From Weissella ceti (GTDB taxonomy: Bacteria; Bacillota; Bacilli; Lactobacillales; Lactobacillaceae): a stretch of DNA of 64,000 nucleotides. The notes under the pieces were generated by a model, which was not told where the DNA came from, made no database searches, and was given only the letters and a program-made list of their open reading frames with translations. Made by a program: the position numbers and the translations under genes. Shown here in pieces: positions 43,491 to 50,862 of the stretch. The stretch lies in assembly GCF_018394055.1 (NCBI RefSeq), contig NZ_CP074441.1, positions 806,001 to 870,000 on the forward strand, written 5' to 3'. Positions within the stretch are counted from its first letter, which is position 1. Every line of letters begins with the position of its first letter.

Positions 43491-45218
43491 TTATTTCGTT
43501 ATTTTATATGGATTAATTGTCTTAAATCCTGATTGCATTGCATCAACAAAACGTTTTGAAGCCAGTCCATCTAAATCATCAAAATAATAATCTAAAAATC
43601 CATTTAAACGTTCTTCATCTACTGTTTTATAATCTTCAATTTCACGTACTAGGTCGTCAAACTCTTTTACAATTGGACCTGGCACAAAATCAGTATAATT
43701 AACATAAAAATCTCGTTCTGCTGTGTAAGCTTCTAAATCAGGTGTAAAGAAGATTGTCTTACGCTTCAATAAGCTATATTCAAAGACAACAGAAGAATAG
43801 TCAGTAATTAATACATCTGATACTAACAATAAATCATTGATTTCACGATAACTTGATACATCGTAAAAGAAATCTTTGTATTCAGCAGGAATATTCATTT
43901 GATTCTTAACAAATGGATGAACTTTCATCAAAAATACAAACCCTTGTGGTTTAAGTGCATCATACAAAGCTTTAAAATCAAGCCATTCATATGGATAGTG
44001 TGCTGTTCGTTGTCCTGGGCCACGGAATGTAGGAGCAAACAGCACAACTTTTTTATCTTGAATAAAGGGTAATTCTTCTGTTAATTCAGCAATCGCTTGT
44101 TGTTTCTTAACATCATCGAAAAATAAATCTGTACGTGGTGCACCAAGTGGCAACACTTTATTTCGATCAATACCAAATCCTTCAGCATAAAATGGTGCAA
44201 CATTTGTCGAAGAGACAACGGCAAAATCATAATTACGATGATTTTTTGATAGCGGATTGGGTCCACCAGGCTTGCCAACACGACTAAAGCCAAATGTCTT
44301 GAAAGCACCAACTGCATGCCAAACTTGAATTAAATCAACTTCAGGGCGAATCGTTAACGGATATACTAACGGATAATAATCGTCCAAAATAACTTGATGG
44401 CTTGTTGCAATCCCCCATGCTAACTGTGTATATTCACGCCATGACTTTAACTCATTATTGGTTTTCTTCAAATAGAAATTTAAGCGAAAATCTAATTTTT
44501 GATTTTCAATTTCCTCTACAATATATTGAAAATTACCTGATAAGTCGTTACGGGAATCTGACAAAAATAGTACTTTTTTGTTGTCTACTTTTGCAAAACG
44601 TACAAACATGCGGTATAGCATCTCAAAATATACTCGTTGTAGCTTATCATAAGCTTTACGTGGGAATTTTCGTGCCTGTTTCATCAATTTAATTAATTTA
44701 CGACTAATTTTTTGTCCATAAGCCATCAATTTGTTGTTGATTGAAACAAAGTCTTTGTTAGATGTAATATATCCATCACTGGTTTTCAATCGTGGTAGTC
44801 CACTCTCAGTCCATTCTACGGCTTGAATTTTGACTCGTTCCCCACGCATAGTTCGCTTGTTTGTGCGCGTTGATTCATCAAAAGTTGTACTTGTATAGTA
44901 GTGTGATGATGAAATAATAAATACACTATCTACGTTTTCGTAGACATAATTTACAATGTTCTTTTCTAATAACACTAATTGTCGAATATCTGATCGGATG
45001 TAGCCGCGATCTGTCTTAAAGAAGGGCGTTCCAGTTTCAGTCCAACGTAGTCCTTCTACAGTGATTAATTCAAACTGTTTTAATGTGCCTTTTGGTGTTG
45101 CGTTTGTTAATTGTACAGCCGTAAAAATTGGTTGATCGCTTAATGCCACCACACGTGCTGGAAATTTTTTTGGCACCAAATATTCGACTGATTCATTTTC
45201 TAACGGTGTTTTTATCAA
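43491..45218 (-). CDS. Teichoic acid ribitol/glycerol-phosphotransferase with N-terminal SH3-like repeats
   Basis: A 575-residue TarL/TarK/TarF-like polymerase or primase. The catalytic part (about 215-560) has VLFLSDSRNDLSGN, VWHAVGAFKTFGFSR, LFAPTFRGPG, MKVHPF and VLITDYSSVVFEYSLL. The tarIJ neighbours suggest CDP-ribitol as donor. Residues about 11-160 hold two tandem repeats sharing WTE-x-G-x-P-x-x-KT-x-x-GYI-x-S, resembling DUF5776 SH3-like domains normally found on secreted lactobacillus proteins; no signal peptide precedes them. The start is TTG 45218 with GAGAG 7 bases upstream. An amphipathic lysine-rich stretch (about 170-200) may bind the membrane. Confidence 0.87.
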   Translation of the reverse strand: MIKTPLENESVEYLVPKKFPARVVALSDQPIFTAVQLTNATPKGTLKQFELITVEGLRWTETGTPFFKTDRGYIRSDIRQLVLLEKNIVNYVYENVDSVFIISSSHYYTSTTFDESTRTNKRTMRGERVKIQAVEWTESGLPRLKTSDGYITSNKDFVSINNKLMAYGQKISRKLIKLMKQARKFPRKAYDKLQRVYFEMLYRMFVRFAKVDNKKVLFLSDSRNDLSGNFQYIVEEIENQKLDFRLNFYLKKTNNELKSWREYTQLAWGIATSHQVILDDYYPLVYPLTIRPEVDLIQVWHAVGAFKTFGFSRVGKPGGPNPLSKNHRNYDFAVVSSTNVAPFYAEGFGIDRNKVLPLGAPRTDLFFDDVKKQQAIAELTEELPFIQDKKVVLFAPTFRGPGQRTAHYPYEWLDFKALYDALKPQGFVFLMKVHPFVKNQMNIPAEYKDFFYDVSSYREINDLLLVSDVLITDYSSVVFEYSLLKRKTIFFTPDLEAYTAERDFYVNYTDFVPGPIVKEFDDLVREIEDYKTVDEERLNGFLDYYFDDLDGLASKRFVDAMQSGFKTINPYKITK

Positions 45219-45277
45219 TGTTCAACTCTCTTACATTTCATTAATTAATTTCGTTTTGCTTATCTTTTAAGTATACA

Positions 45278-46015
45278 CTATCGGATTGTCCACCCACCAT
45301 CGATTGGTACAACCTGTCCTTGAATGTATGCTGATTGTGGACTTGTTAGATACAAGGTTAAATCTGCAACTTCCTGAGGTTGAGCCCAGCGTTTTTGTGG
45401 TGTTTGTGCAGCGACTTCTTTTGCCATCAACCCTTCACCTGCAAAGTCTGCGGCATTCATAGGCGTTTCAATCGCCCCTGGAGCAATAGCATTAATATGA
45501 ATCCGATCAGCTGCATAATCTAATGCAAGTTGACGCATCCACCCAACTAATGCATGCTTTGACGTTGTATACGCACTACCGCCACCGCCGGCAATCATCC
45601 CCGCGATAGATGCCATATAGATGATCTCACCTTGCTGACGTCCTTGCATTGATGGCAACATTGCTAACGTTAATTGGATTGGGGCATTTAAATTGATTTG
45701 CATAATGCGTTGATAATCAAGCATGCTCATCTCTAATGCTGGCCTGAAAGCATCTAAGACACCTGCAGTACTTAAGAAAATATCAATCTTCGTTAATAAC
45801 TGCGTATTATCTGCAATCCACTCATCAACTGCAATCCCATTTGATAAATCCAATTGCCAAGTTATCAATCGAGTATTTACCTCAGTAATGATCTCTTTAT
45901 CAATGGCGTAAAAATCTGCGCCAGCTTCTAAATAGGTCTTCATCTGTTCACGACCTATACCTGATGCAGCACCAGTTATAAGAACTCTTTTTCCGGTATA
46001 ATTTTGATTAATCAT
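45278..46015 (-). CDS. Short-chain dehydrogenase/reductase
   Basis: A 245-residue classical SDR. The cofactor motif is TGAASGIGREQ at about 13-23. The catalytic set is SIAG and YTTSK (Tyr/Lys near 150), and the C-terminal YIQGQVVPIDGGW is typical of FabG-like enzymes. The substrate is unknown. It begins 8 bases after queT and is probably co-transcribed from the preQ1-controlled promoter region; the ribitol teichoic acid genes lie downstream after a 59-base gap. Confidence 0.9.
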   Translation of the reverse strand: MINQNYTGKRVLITGAASGIGREQMKTYLEAGADFYAIDKEIITEVNTRLITWQLDLSNGIAVDEWIADNTQLLTKIDIFLSTAGVLDAFRPALEMSMLDYQRIMQINLNAPIQLTLAMLPSMQGRQQGEIIYMASIAGMIAGGGGSAYTTSKHALVGWMRQLALDYAADRIHINAIAPGAIETPMNAADFAGEGLMAKEVAAQTPQKRWAQPQEVADLTLYLTSPQSAYIQGQVVPIDGGWTIR

Positions 46016-46022
46016 ATCGTCC

Positions 46023-46511
46023 CTACTTCGTTAAATCAAAACGGCGGCTCAGTCCATAGATTAATACACCACCTAGCATCAATGACACAAATTCACCTAT
46101 TGCGACCCAACCATAGGTCATCCAAAATGGTGTATCTGCAAAAAGATGTAGTTCTAGCGCAATAACCCACATCATAGCCGAATTAATAACAGTGCTTAAC
46201 ACTAATTTCAATGCGATACTGTCAATGTGACGCGTTGCGTAATAGCTCATGGTTGTCATCATGAACGTTCCTAGTGTACCAAACAACATGTCAATCATCC
46301 CCAATGGAGAAAACATGTTAACAATGAACACACCGATTGTTACAGCAACAATATAGCGTTTATTAAATACAGCTAGATGATTTAAGCCTTCTGATAGTCG
46401 AAATTGAATCGCACCATATTGTGGCACTGGGATAATAAAAGTTAGGATAACATACAATGCACCAATTACAGCAATGATCGTACTATCCTTCGTATTAAAT
46501 CGTTTTTGCAT
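46023..46511 (-). CDS. queT: Queuosine precursor transporter QueT
   Basis: A 162-residue, five- to six-helix S component of an ECF transporter for queuosine precursors. AIQFRLSEGLNHLAVFNKRYIVAVTIGVFIVNMFSPLG is the COG4708 signature. A preQ1-I riboswitch lies directly upstream. The start is set at ATG 46511 (MQKRFNT), because the riboswitch's AGGAG (46523-46519) lies 7 bases before it, whereas the ATG at 46517 would be only 1 base away. Confidence 0.93.
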   Translation of the reverse strand: MQKRFNTKDSTIIAVIGALYVILTFIIPVPQYGAIQFRLSEGLNHLAVFNKRYIVAVTIGVFIVNMFSPLGMIDMLFGTLGTFMMTTMSYYATRHIDSIALKLVLSTVINSAMMWVIALELHLFADTPFWMTYGWVAIGEFVSLMLGGVLIYGLSRRFDLTK

Positions 46512-46518
46512 CTTCATG

Positions 46519-46556
46519 CTCCTAGTTTTTTTGCGTGGGATGGTTACGAACCACGT
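46519..46556 (-). promoter_or_regulatory. preQ1-I riboswitch controlling queT translation
   Basis: On the minus strand, CGTGG pairs with CCACG around UUCGUAACCAUC, followed by CAAAAAAACUAGGAG. This is the class I preQ1 H-type pseudoknot: P1 stem, C-rich loop, A-rich tail, and the Shine-Dalgarno AGGAG within the pairing tail. Ligand binding should hide the ribosome site and lower queT expression. Confidence 0.9.
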
Positions 46557-46650
46557 TAAATTTAAAATTTAGACAAATAAAGGCCAAATCTTATTTAATA
46601 ATTATAACATTAATGGTATAGCACTGCCTTATTCTTCTAAGGAAGATACA

Positions 46651-46691
46651 AAAAGAGCCGAGGATGATCTTACATCATCCTCGGCTCTTTT
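46651..46691 (-). terminator. Terminator after the 63-aa gene
   Basis: A perfect 17-bp stem AAAGAGCCGAGGATGAT / ATCATCCTCGGCTCTTT with a 5-base loop; T-runs on both strands. Confidence 0.93.
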
Positions 46692-46738
46692 CTTGTGTTA
46701 TCTTTTCTTGTGTTATCTTTTCTTGTGTTATCTTTTCT
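46687..46738. repeat. 15-bp tandem repeat, about 3.5 copies
   Basis: CTTTTCTTGTGTTAT occurs three times in a row (46687-46701, 46702-46716, 46717-46731) plus a partial fourth copy. The first copy merges with the right arm of the terminator stem. No gene is disturbed. Confidence 0.95.
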
Positions 46739-46775
46739 GGATGTTATTTCCTACAACATCCTAGCTAGGAAATGC

Positions 46776-46967
46776 TTATGATTCCACAAGTTCAAATAAT
46801 TCAGTTTGTACACCTCGTCCAGCCCACATTGCTTGGATAACTTGTGCTTCGTCAAGCGGCATGCCTTCCAACCCTTCTAATGTGCGTTGTTCAGTCAAGC
46901 AATTGTTACGTCGACCTAAGATCAACACTGAACTAAATGCTTGATTCAAAATCTTTACCAAGTACAT
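46776..46967 (-). CDS. Hypothetical protein, 63 aa
   Basis: An ORF whose ATG at 46967 has AGGA about 7 bases upstream, while the ATG at 46973 is too close. The product contains LILGRRNNCLTEQRTLEGLEGMPLDEAQVIQAMW and ends in TELFELVES; I recognise no family. It is followed by a strong terminator, which supports a real transcript. Confidence 0.6.
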   Translation of the reverse strand: MYLVKILNQAFSSVLILGRRNNCLTEQRTLEGLEGMPLDEAQVIQAMWAGRGVQTELFELVES

Positions 46968-47065
46968 ATACATTTCCTAACCCTATTTATCAATTTACTC
47001 ATACAATTATACAGAATTTCAGATGTTTTCTCAACCAGTTTACTTACTAAAATCCATGAATAACA

Positions 47066-47098
47066 GAAAAAAACTAGGCATGGTCAGCATGCCTAGTT
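47066..47098 (-). terminator. Terminator after the flavin oxidoreductase gene
   Basis: AACTAGGCATG / CATGCCTAGTT with a 5-base loop, followed on the minus strand by seven T. Confidence 0.92.
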
Positions 47099-47113
47099 CT
47101 TAATTATTTTTGA

Positions 47114-48445
47114 TTAAATTTGTCCCCAAACATCAAATGAAATTGATGGGAAAATACCAACCAAACGGCTGATTTGTTCTGGTGACAACTTAAATTCAAT
47201 TGCTGGTAGCAATGCGTTTACGATATCTTCTGCACGGTCAGAAACATCAGATACACCAACAAGGTTACCTTCTTGGTTGAAGATCATTGTAGTTGTTCCT
47301 TGTGTTTCGTATGTCACTTGACGGTACCAGTTTCCAGCAACGTCATGCTTAACGATCGTGTACAATTCTGGTTGTTCTTCCGCAGCTTGAACAGTCACAC
47401 CTGCCATCGCAACACGTGGTGTTGTGAAGACGTTTGTGGCGATTGTTGGGTAGTCAATAGCCGCTTCTGATTGACCTGAGAAACGACGCATTAGGTACAA
47501 TGATTCGAAGATTGCAGTTGGTGTCAACTTAGGTTGAGTCTTGTTGATAACGTCACCTGAAGCGTAGATGTTTTCAACGCTTGTTTGCAAGAATTCGTTA
47601 ACTTCGATTCCAGCAGCTGATGCTTGAATACCCAAGTTTTCCAAACCAATATTTTCAACGTTGGCAATACGACCAGTCGCATCCAACACGTAATCAGTTA
47701 CGATTTCGCCGTTTGTAGTTGTCACTGTGATTTGACCAGCGTTTTCAGCCAATGAAGCTACTTCAGTATCACGCATGATTGTTACACCACGTTCTGCCAA
47801 GTCAGCCAATACAAGGTCTGAAGACGCTTCTGGGAAGGCACGCAAAGCCACTGATCCACGTAGAACCAATGTAACGTCTGCACCGGCAGCGTTAGCCATT
47901 GTTGCACTTTCCAAGGCCACATATCCACCACCAATAACAGTCATCTTAGCTGGCATTTCTGACAAAGCCAAGAAGTCCTTTGAATCGTGTGCCAATTCTG
48001 TTCCTAGAACATCCAAACGGTGTGGACGCAATCCAGTTGAGATAACAATCTTATCCGCAGTGTATGTCTTGTCTCCAACTTGTACAGTGTGAGCGTCAAC
48101 CAATTCACCACGACCAAAGATCATTTCGATCCCTTGTCCAGTCATCATACCTTCAATGGCACCTGGCAAAACATCAATAACATTGTTCTTGTGTGCTTGG
48201 TTCTTTGCCCAGTCAATCTTAGTTTCACCTGAGATGATTCCGTTTGACTTTTCAATGGCGTGTTGTAGCTTAACAGCTTCTTCTAGCAAAACCTTAGCGT
48301 TACATCCCCAGTTTGGGCAAGTTCCCCCAACCTTGTCAGCTTCGATAACACCAACCTTAACACCGCTAGCCGCCAAAGGAATGGCACCGTCAAATGTTCC
48401 GTGTCCGCTACCGATATATAGGACGTCAAAGTTAAATTCTGTCAT
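47114..48445 (-). CDS. FAD/NAD(P)-dependent disulfide-type oxidoreductase
   Basis: A 443-residue member of the glutathione reductase/dihydrolipoamide dehydrogenase superfamily. FAD motif YIGSGHGTFDGA near 10-21; redox-active CxxxxC as GGTCPNWGCNAK near 40-51; NAD(P) motif TVIGGGYVALESA near 170; second FAD motif IYASGDV near 295. The C-terminus lacks the usual HxHPTxxE catalytic histidine-glutamate and ends SISFDVWGQI, so it may not be a standard dithiol reductase. A TetR regulator lies 48 bases upstream in the same direction. Confidence 0.85.
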   Translation of the reverse strand: MTEFNFDVLYIGSGHGTFDGAIPLAASGVKVGVIEADKVGGTCPNWGCNAKVLLEEAVKLQHAIEKSNGIISGETKIDWAKNQAHKNNVIDVLPGAIEGMMTGQGIEMIFGRGELVDAHTVQVGDKTYTADKIVISTGLRPHRLDVLGTELAHDSKDFLALSEMPAKMTVIGGGYVALESATMANAAGADVTLVLRGSVALRAFPEASSDLVLADLAERGVTIMRDTEVASLAENAGQITVTTTNGEIVTDYVLDATGRIANVENIGLENLGIQASAAGIEVNEFLQTSVENIYASGDVINKTQPKLTPTAIFESLYLMRRFSGQSEAAIDYPTIATNVFTTPRVAMAGVTVQAAEEQPELYTIVKHDVAGNWYRQVTYETQGTTTMIFNQEGNLVGVSDVSDRAEDIVNALLPAIEFKLSPEQISRLVGIFPSISFDVWGQI

Positions 48446-48493
48446 TGTATTTCCTCCAAATGTTTTGTTGTCAATAAAGCGATTGCTACATCA

Positions 48494-49069
48494 TTAATCC
48501 ATGAAAATTGCGCGTTGCGCCATTTCAATCAAAGCATCTACTTCTTCTACCTGTACCTTCGCATTATGTTGGGCACGTGTTTGTAGTAGCCATTGTAGTG
48601 GTTGTAGCGCTTGAGCTACAATCAAATCTACGTTTTTAGTCCGCAACTTGTTTTGTTCATACGCTTGTTTGATAACGGCCATCATTGCTGGCCCCAGTAA
48701 ACTATCATCCCCTTGCATTTCCTCGGGTAAGTATTCTGGATTCGCACTTAACGCAGTCATGAAATTAACTTGCTTTGGATGTGCTAAAAAGGTTTCAGCA
48801 TACGTACGCATCACTTGAGCAAACTGCTCTTGCACCGTTGATGCTGGGTTTGGTAGTGGTAAATTAAGAATTAGTGTCTCACGAATGCTTTGATATAAAG
48901 TTCCCAACAAGTCCGCTTTATTTTCATAGTAAATGTATGCTGTTGCGACTGATACATTAGCACGCTTAGCCAATTTATTAATACTCAATTGGCTTAATCC
49001 CTGTGCTTGTACCAAGTCGTAAGCAGCATCCTCAAGGGCCTGAATCTTACTCATATCTCTATTTCGCAT
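48494..49069 (-). CDS. TetR-family transcriptional regulator
   Basis: A 191-residue regulator with an N-terminal helix-turn-helix LSINKLAKRANVSVATAYIYYENKADLLGTLY at about 28-60, followed by a helical ligand domain. It likely controls itself and the downstream oxidoreductase. Neither possible ATG (49069 or 49054) has a strong ribosome site; a TATAAA at about 49093 suggests a very short leader. Confidence 0.88.
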   Translation of the reverse strand: MRNRDMSKIQALEDAAYDLVQAQGLSQLSINKLAKRANVSVATAYIYYENKADLLGTLYQSIRETLILNLPLPNPASTVQEQFAQVMRTYAETFLAHPKQVNFMTALSANPEYLPEEMQGDDSLLGPAMMAVIKQAYEQNKLRTKNVDLIVAQALQPLQWLLQTRAQHNAKVQVEEVDALIEMAQRAIFMD

Positions 49070-49137
49070 ACTTAAATACTAAACTGTTTATAGCCTTTAT
49101 TCAAGTTAAGTCGCCGAACATGTTAAGTATTTAGACA

Positions 49138-49170
49138 CAAAAAAAGCACCCCACAAGTGGGATGCTTCTT
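49138..49170 (-). terminator. Terminator after rpsN
   Basis: GCATCCCAC / GTGGGGTGC, read on the minus strand, with a 2-4 base loop and seven T, about 25 bases after the stop. Confidence 0.87.
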
Positions 49171-49193
49171 TTAGACTCCTGATAATCTGCCGA

Positions 49194-49463
49194 TTACCAA
49201 GAAGCCTTCTTAACACCAGGGATTTGACCCTTGTGTGCCAAGTCACGGAAGTTCAAACGAGACATTCCAAATTGACGCATGTAAGCGTGTGGACGTCCGT
49301 CGATCTTGTCGCGGTTGTGTGCACGAACTGGTGATGCGTTACGTGGCAACTTTGATAGTCCTACGTAATCTCCAGCAGCCTTCAATTCAGCACGCTTTGC
49401 AGCGTACTTTTCGATAGTTGCTTCGATCTTCAATTCTTTTGCGATCTTTGACTTCTTAGCCAT
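49194..49463 (-). CDS. rpsN: 30S ribosomal protein S14, cysteine-free (zinc-independent) form
   Basis: An 89-residue S14 of the long, C-minus type. [51 protein letters not shown] is the conserved core, and no cysteine is present. In Firmicutes such copies back up the short zinc-binding S14 from the S10/spc operon. It starts 2 bases after rpmG, and both are cysteine-free, the usual makeup of a zinc-starvation operon. Confidence 0.96.
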   Translation of the reverse strand: MAKKSKIAKELKIEATIEKYAAKRAELKAAGDYVGLSKLPRNASPVRAHNRDKIDGRPHAYMRQFGMSRLNFRDLAHKGQIPGVKKASW

Positions 49464-49465
49464 AA

Positions 49466-49615
49466 TTACTTAACCTCCTTGAACACAGTAACACGACGCA
49501 ACTTTGGAGAGTACTTCTTAAGCTCCAAGCGGTCTGGTGTGTTACGACGGTTCTTAGAAGTTAGATAGATACGTTCGCCAGTTTCAGCTGACTCTAACAA
49601 AATGTTAATGCGCAT
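49466..49615 (-). CDS. rpmG: 50S ribosomal protein L33, cysteine-free form
   Basis: A 49-residue L33 ([38 protein letters not shown]...) with no cysteine, so it lacks the zinc ribbon of the C-plus paralogue. The start is ATG 49615, with GAGGAG upstream; the frame continues to 49699 only by chance through the leader. It is first in a two-gene operon with rpsN, preceded by a promoter about 125 bases upstream. Confidence 0.95.
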   Translation of the reverse strand: MRINILLESAETGERIYLTSKNRRNTPDRLELKKYSPKLRRVTVFKEVK

Positions 49616-49738
49616 TAACAATAACTCCTCGAATTTATTTGTGAGGTGCCCCCCACTACTTACTTGAACGACAGATTCGGCTGCATCGGCCAAATCCAAG
49701 CTTGCGCCGTTTCAAATAGCTAGTAAATACAAATGTTT
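49616..49738 (-). ncRNA. Structured 5' leader of the rpmG-rpsN operon (candidate)
   Basis: From the predicted start at about 49733 the RNA can form GATTTGGC / GCCGAATC (about 49693-49672), closed by CTTG / CAAG. A CACCTCAC segment (about 49648-49641) can pair with the GAGG of the ribosome site (GAGGAG). This could regulate translation by feedback or metal status. It is a visual fold only, and no known ribosomal leader family was recognised. Confidence 0.4.
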
Positions 49739-49767
49739 ACTATACACGGATTATCAAACAACTTCAA
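49721..49767 (-). promoter_or_regulatory. rpmG promoter with overlapping inverted repeat
   Basis: TTGAAG (49767-49762), a 17-base spacer and TATAGT (49744-49739). The inverted repeat TAGTAAA-N8-TTTACTA (49721-49742) overlaps the -10 and transcription start. Inference: an operator for a zinc-sensing repressor such as Zur or AdcR, though it does not match the consensus I know for either. Confidence 0.6.
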
Positions 49768-49805
49768 GCTTTTCCCAAGTAATTTTTTCATTTTTTCTGA
49801 CAACA

Positions 49806-50438
49806 TTATACTGCTGTCTTACGTCCATGATACCAGAAGATAAAACCAAATGCAGCTGCAAGCGTATCCAATGCCAAAACATCAAAGAATCCACGTAGCG
49901 GCCAGCCAATAATACTGACGCCCATTACCATCACATGGAATAGTCCAAATAAAATGGCTAGTAATTGGACAGCGTTTCCTAAACTCATTTGGCTATCTGA
50001 AAAGGCAGCTTGACTGTAGCGCCACAGTGTAACGATGATTAGCGATACATATAATGTATTCATCACGTTACCAGCTGTTAAACCAGTCTCAAAGGCGACT
50101 GTTGCCATTTGAGAAGATACTCCCAGACTTAGTCCCACATAGATTACGAACGCCACAGCGACCTGTTGGAGCTTTGTCGCAAGGTCGTCTAGTCGTCGAC
50201 TTTTATATTGTTGATACACAGCAACCAGACTAAATAAGATTAATCCGGCTGCCACAATTTGCAAGGTCACGAATGCCATTCGATAAGGTGCATCACTGGC
50301 GGTCAAAACAGCCAGTGGATCTCTCGTAATATCGTAGAGTGGCCAGATAAACGTTGCCACCATACTTTGCATCATTAAGATTAAAGTCCCCCCAATTCCT
50401 GCGAAAATACTTATTTTTTTTTGCCACCATTCTTGCAT
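49806..50438 (-). CDS. Six-helix membrane protein, possibly DUF998
   Basis: A 210-residue hydrophobic protein with about six membrane helices. FIWPLYDITRDPLAVLTASDAPYR near 30-53 and GWPLRGFFDVLALDTLAAAFGFIFWYHG near the end resemble the DUF998 family of unknown function. It stands alone, divergent from nothing and followed by a region rich in A+T. The family label is tentative. Confidence 0.75.
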   Translation of the reverse strand: MQEWWQKKISIFAGIGGTLILMMQSMVATFIWPLYDITRDPLAVLTASDAPYRMAFVTLQIVAAGLILFSLVAVYQQYKSRRLDDLATKLQQVAVAFVIYVGLSLGVSSQMATVAFETGLTAGNVMNTLYVSLIIVTLWRYSQAAFSDSQMSLGNAVQLLAILFGLFHVMVMGVSIIGWPLRGFFDVLALDTLAAAFGFIFWYHGRKTAV

Positions 50439-50501
50439 ATTATTCCCCTAATTCGTTTTTAATATCATTTATTATAGATGATTTGACCGTAAAATTTCTA
50501 A

Positions 50502-50534
50502 TAAAAAACACCATATCGTCGTTGATATGGTGTT
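50502..50534 (-). terminator. Terminator after the 67-aa membrane protein gene
   Basis: A perfect 11-bp stem AACACCATATC / GATATGGTGTT with a 6-base loop and six T on the minus strand. Confidence 0.9.
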
Positions 50535-50546
50535 CGTATGTTCAAA

Positions 50547-50750
50547 TTAGTCACGAGTAGTAGACTTAACTTCCTCGAATTGACCTTCAAGCACATTTTT
50601 ATTATTTACTTTGTTTTGTCCAAATGACGCACCGTCTGCAGTATAAACATTTACTTGTTCACGCAAACGCGCCATCATTGTGCGAGCCTTGTAACGTACG
50701 TACAAGCCAATCGCTAGGAAAATTAAAATAATAACGAACAATACTGACAT
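50547..50750 (-). CDS. Small single-pass membrane protein, 67 aa
   Basis: One N-terminal helix (LFVIILIFLAIGLYVRY, about 4-20) is followed by a basic stretch (KARTMMARLREQ) and a polar tail ending EFEEVKSTTRD-like (GQFEEVKSTTRD). This gives an N-out, C-in topology by the positive-inside rule. No family is recognised. GGGGG lies upstream of the ATG and a clear terminator follows, so it is likely a real monocistronic gene. Confidence 0.75.
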   Translation of the reverse strand: MSVLFVIILIFLAIGLYVRYKARTMMARLREQVNVYTADGASFGQNKVNNKNVLEGQFEEVKSTTRD

Positions 50751-50828
50751 TGTACATCCCCCGTCTCTTTTCTATACATATAGATTAACAGCAATAACTT
50801 AAAAGAGACAAAAAAATATTTAGACAAA

Positions 50829-50853
50829 CAAAAAAGCCTGCCTAAGCAGACTT
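50829..50853 (-). terminator. Terminator after ackA
   Basis: AAAGTCTGC / GCAGGCTTT with a TTAG loop and one G-T pair, followed on the minus strand by TTTGTTTG, 10 bases after the stop. Confidence 0.85.
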
Positions 50854-50862
50854 TAAAGTGAA

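Noticed and set aside
46687-46738. CRISPR-like array
   Set aside because: The repeats are directly adjacent 15-mers without spacers, so this is a simple tandem repeat. No CRISPR array was seen elsewhere.
49616-49699. Longer L33 with a 28-residue N-terminal extension
   Set aside because: L33 begins at MRINILL. The extension is the translated leader, and the ribosome site fits ATG 49615.
49721-49742. AdcR site TTAACNNGTTAA at rpmG
   Set aside because: The inverted repeat present is TAGTAAA...TTTACTA and does not fit the AdcR consensus; only a generic operator is claimed.
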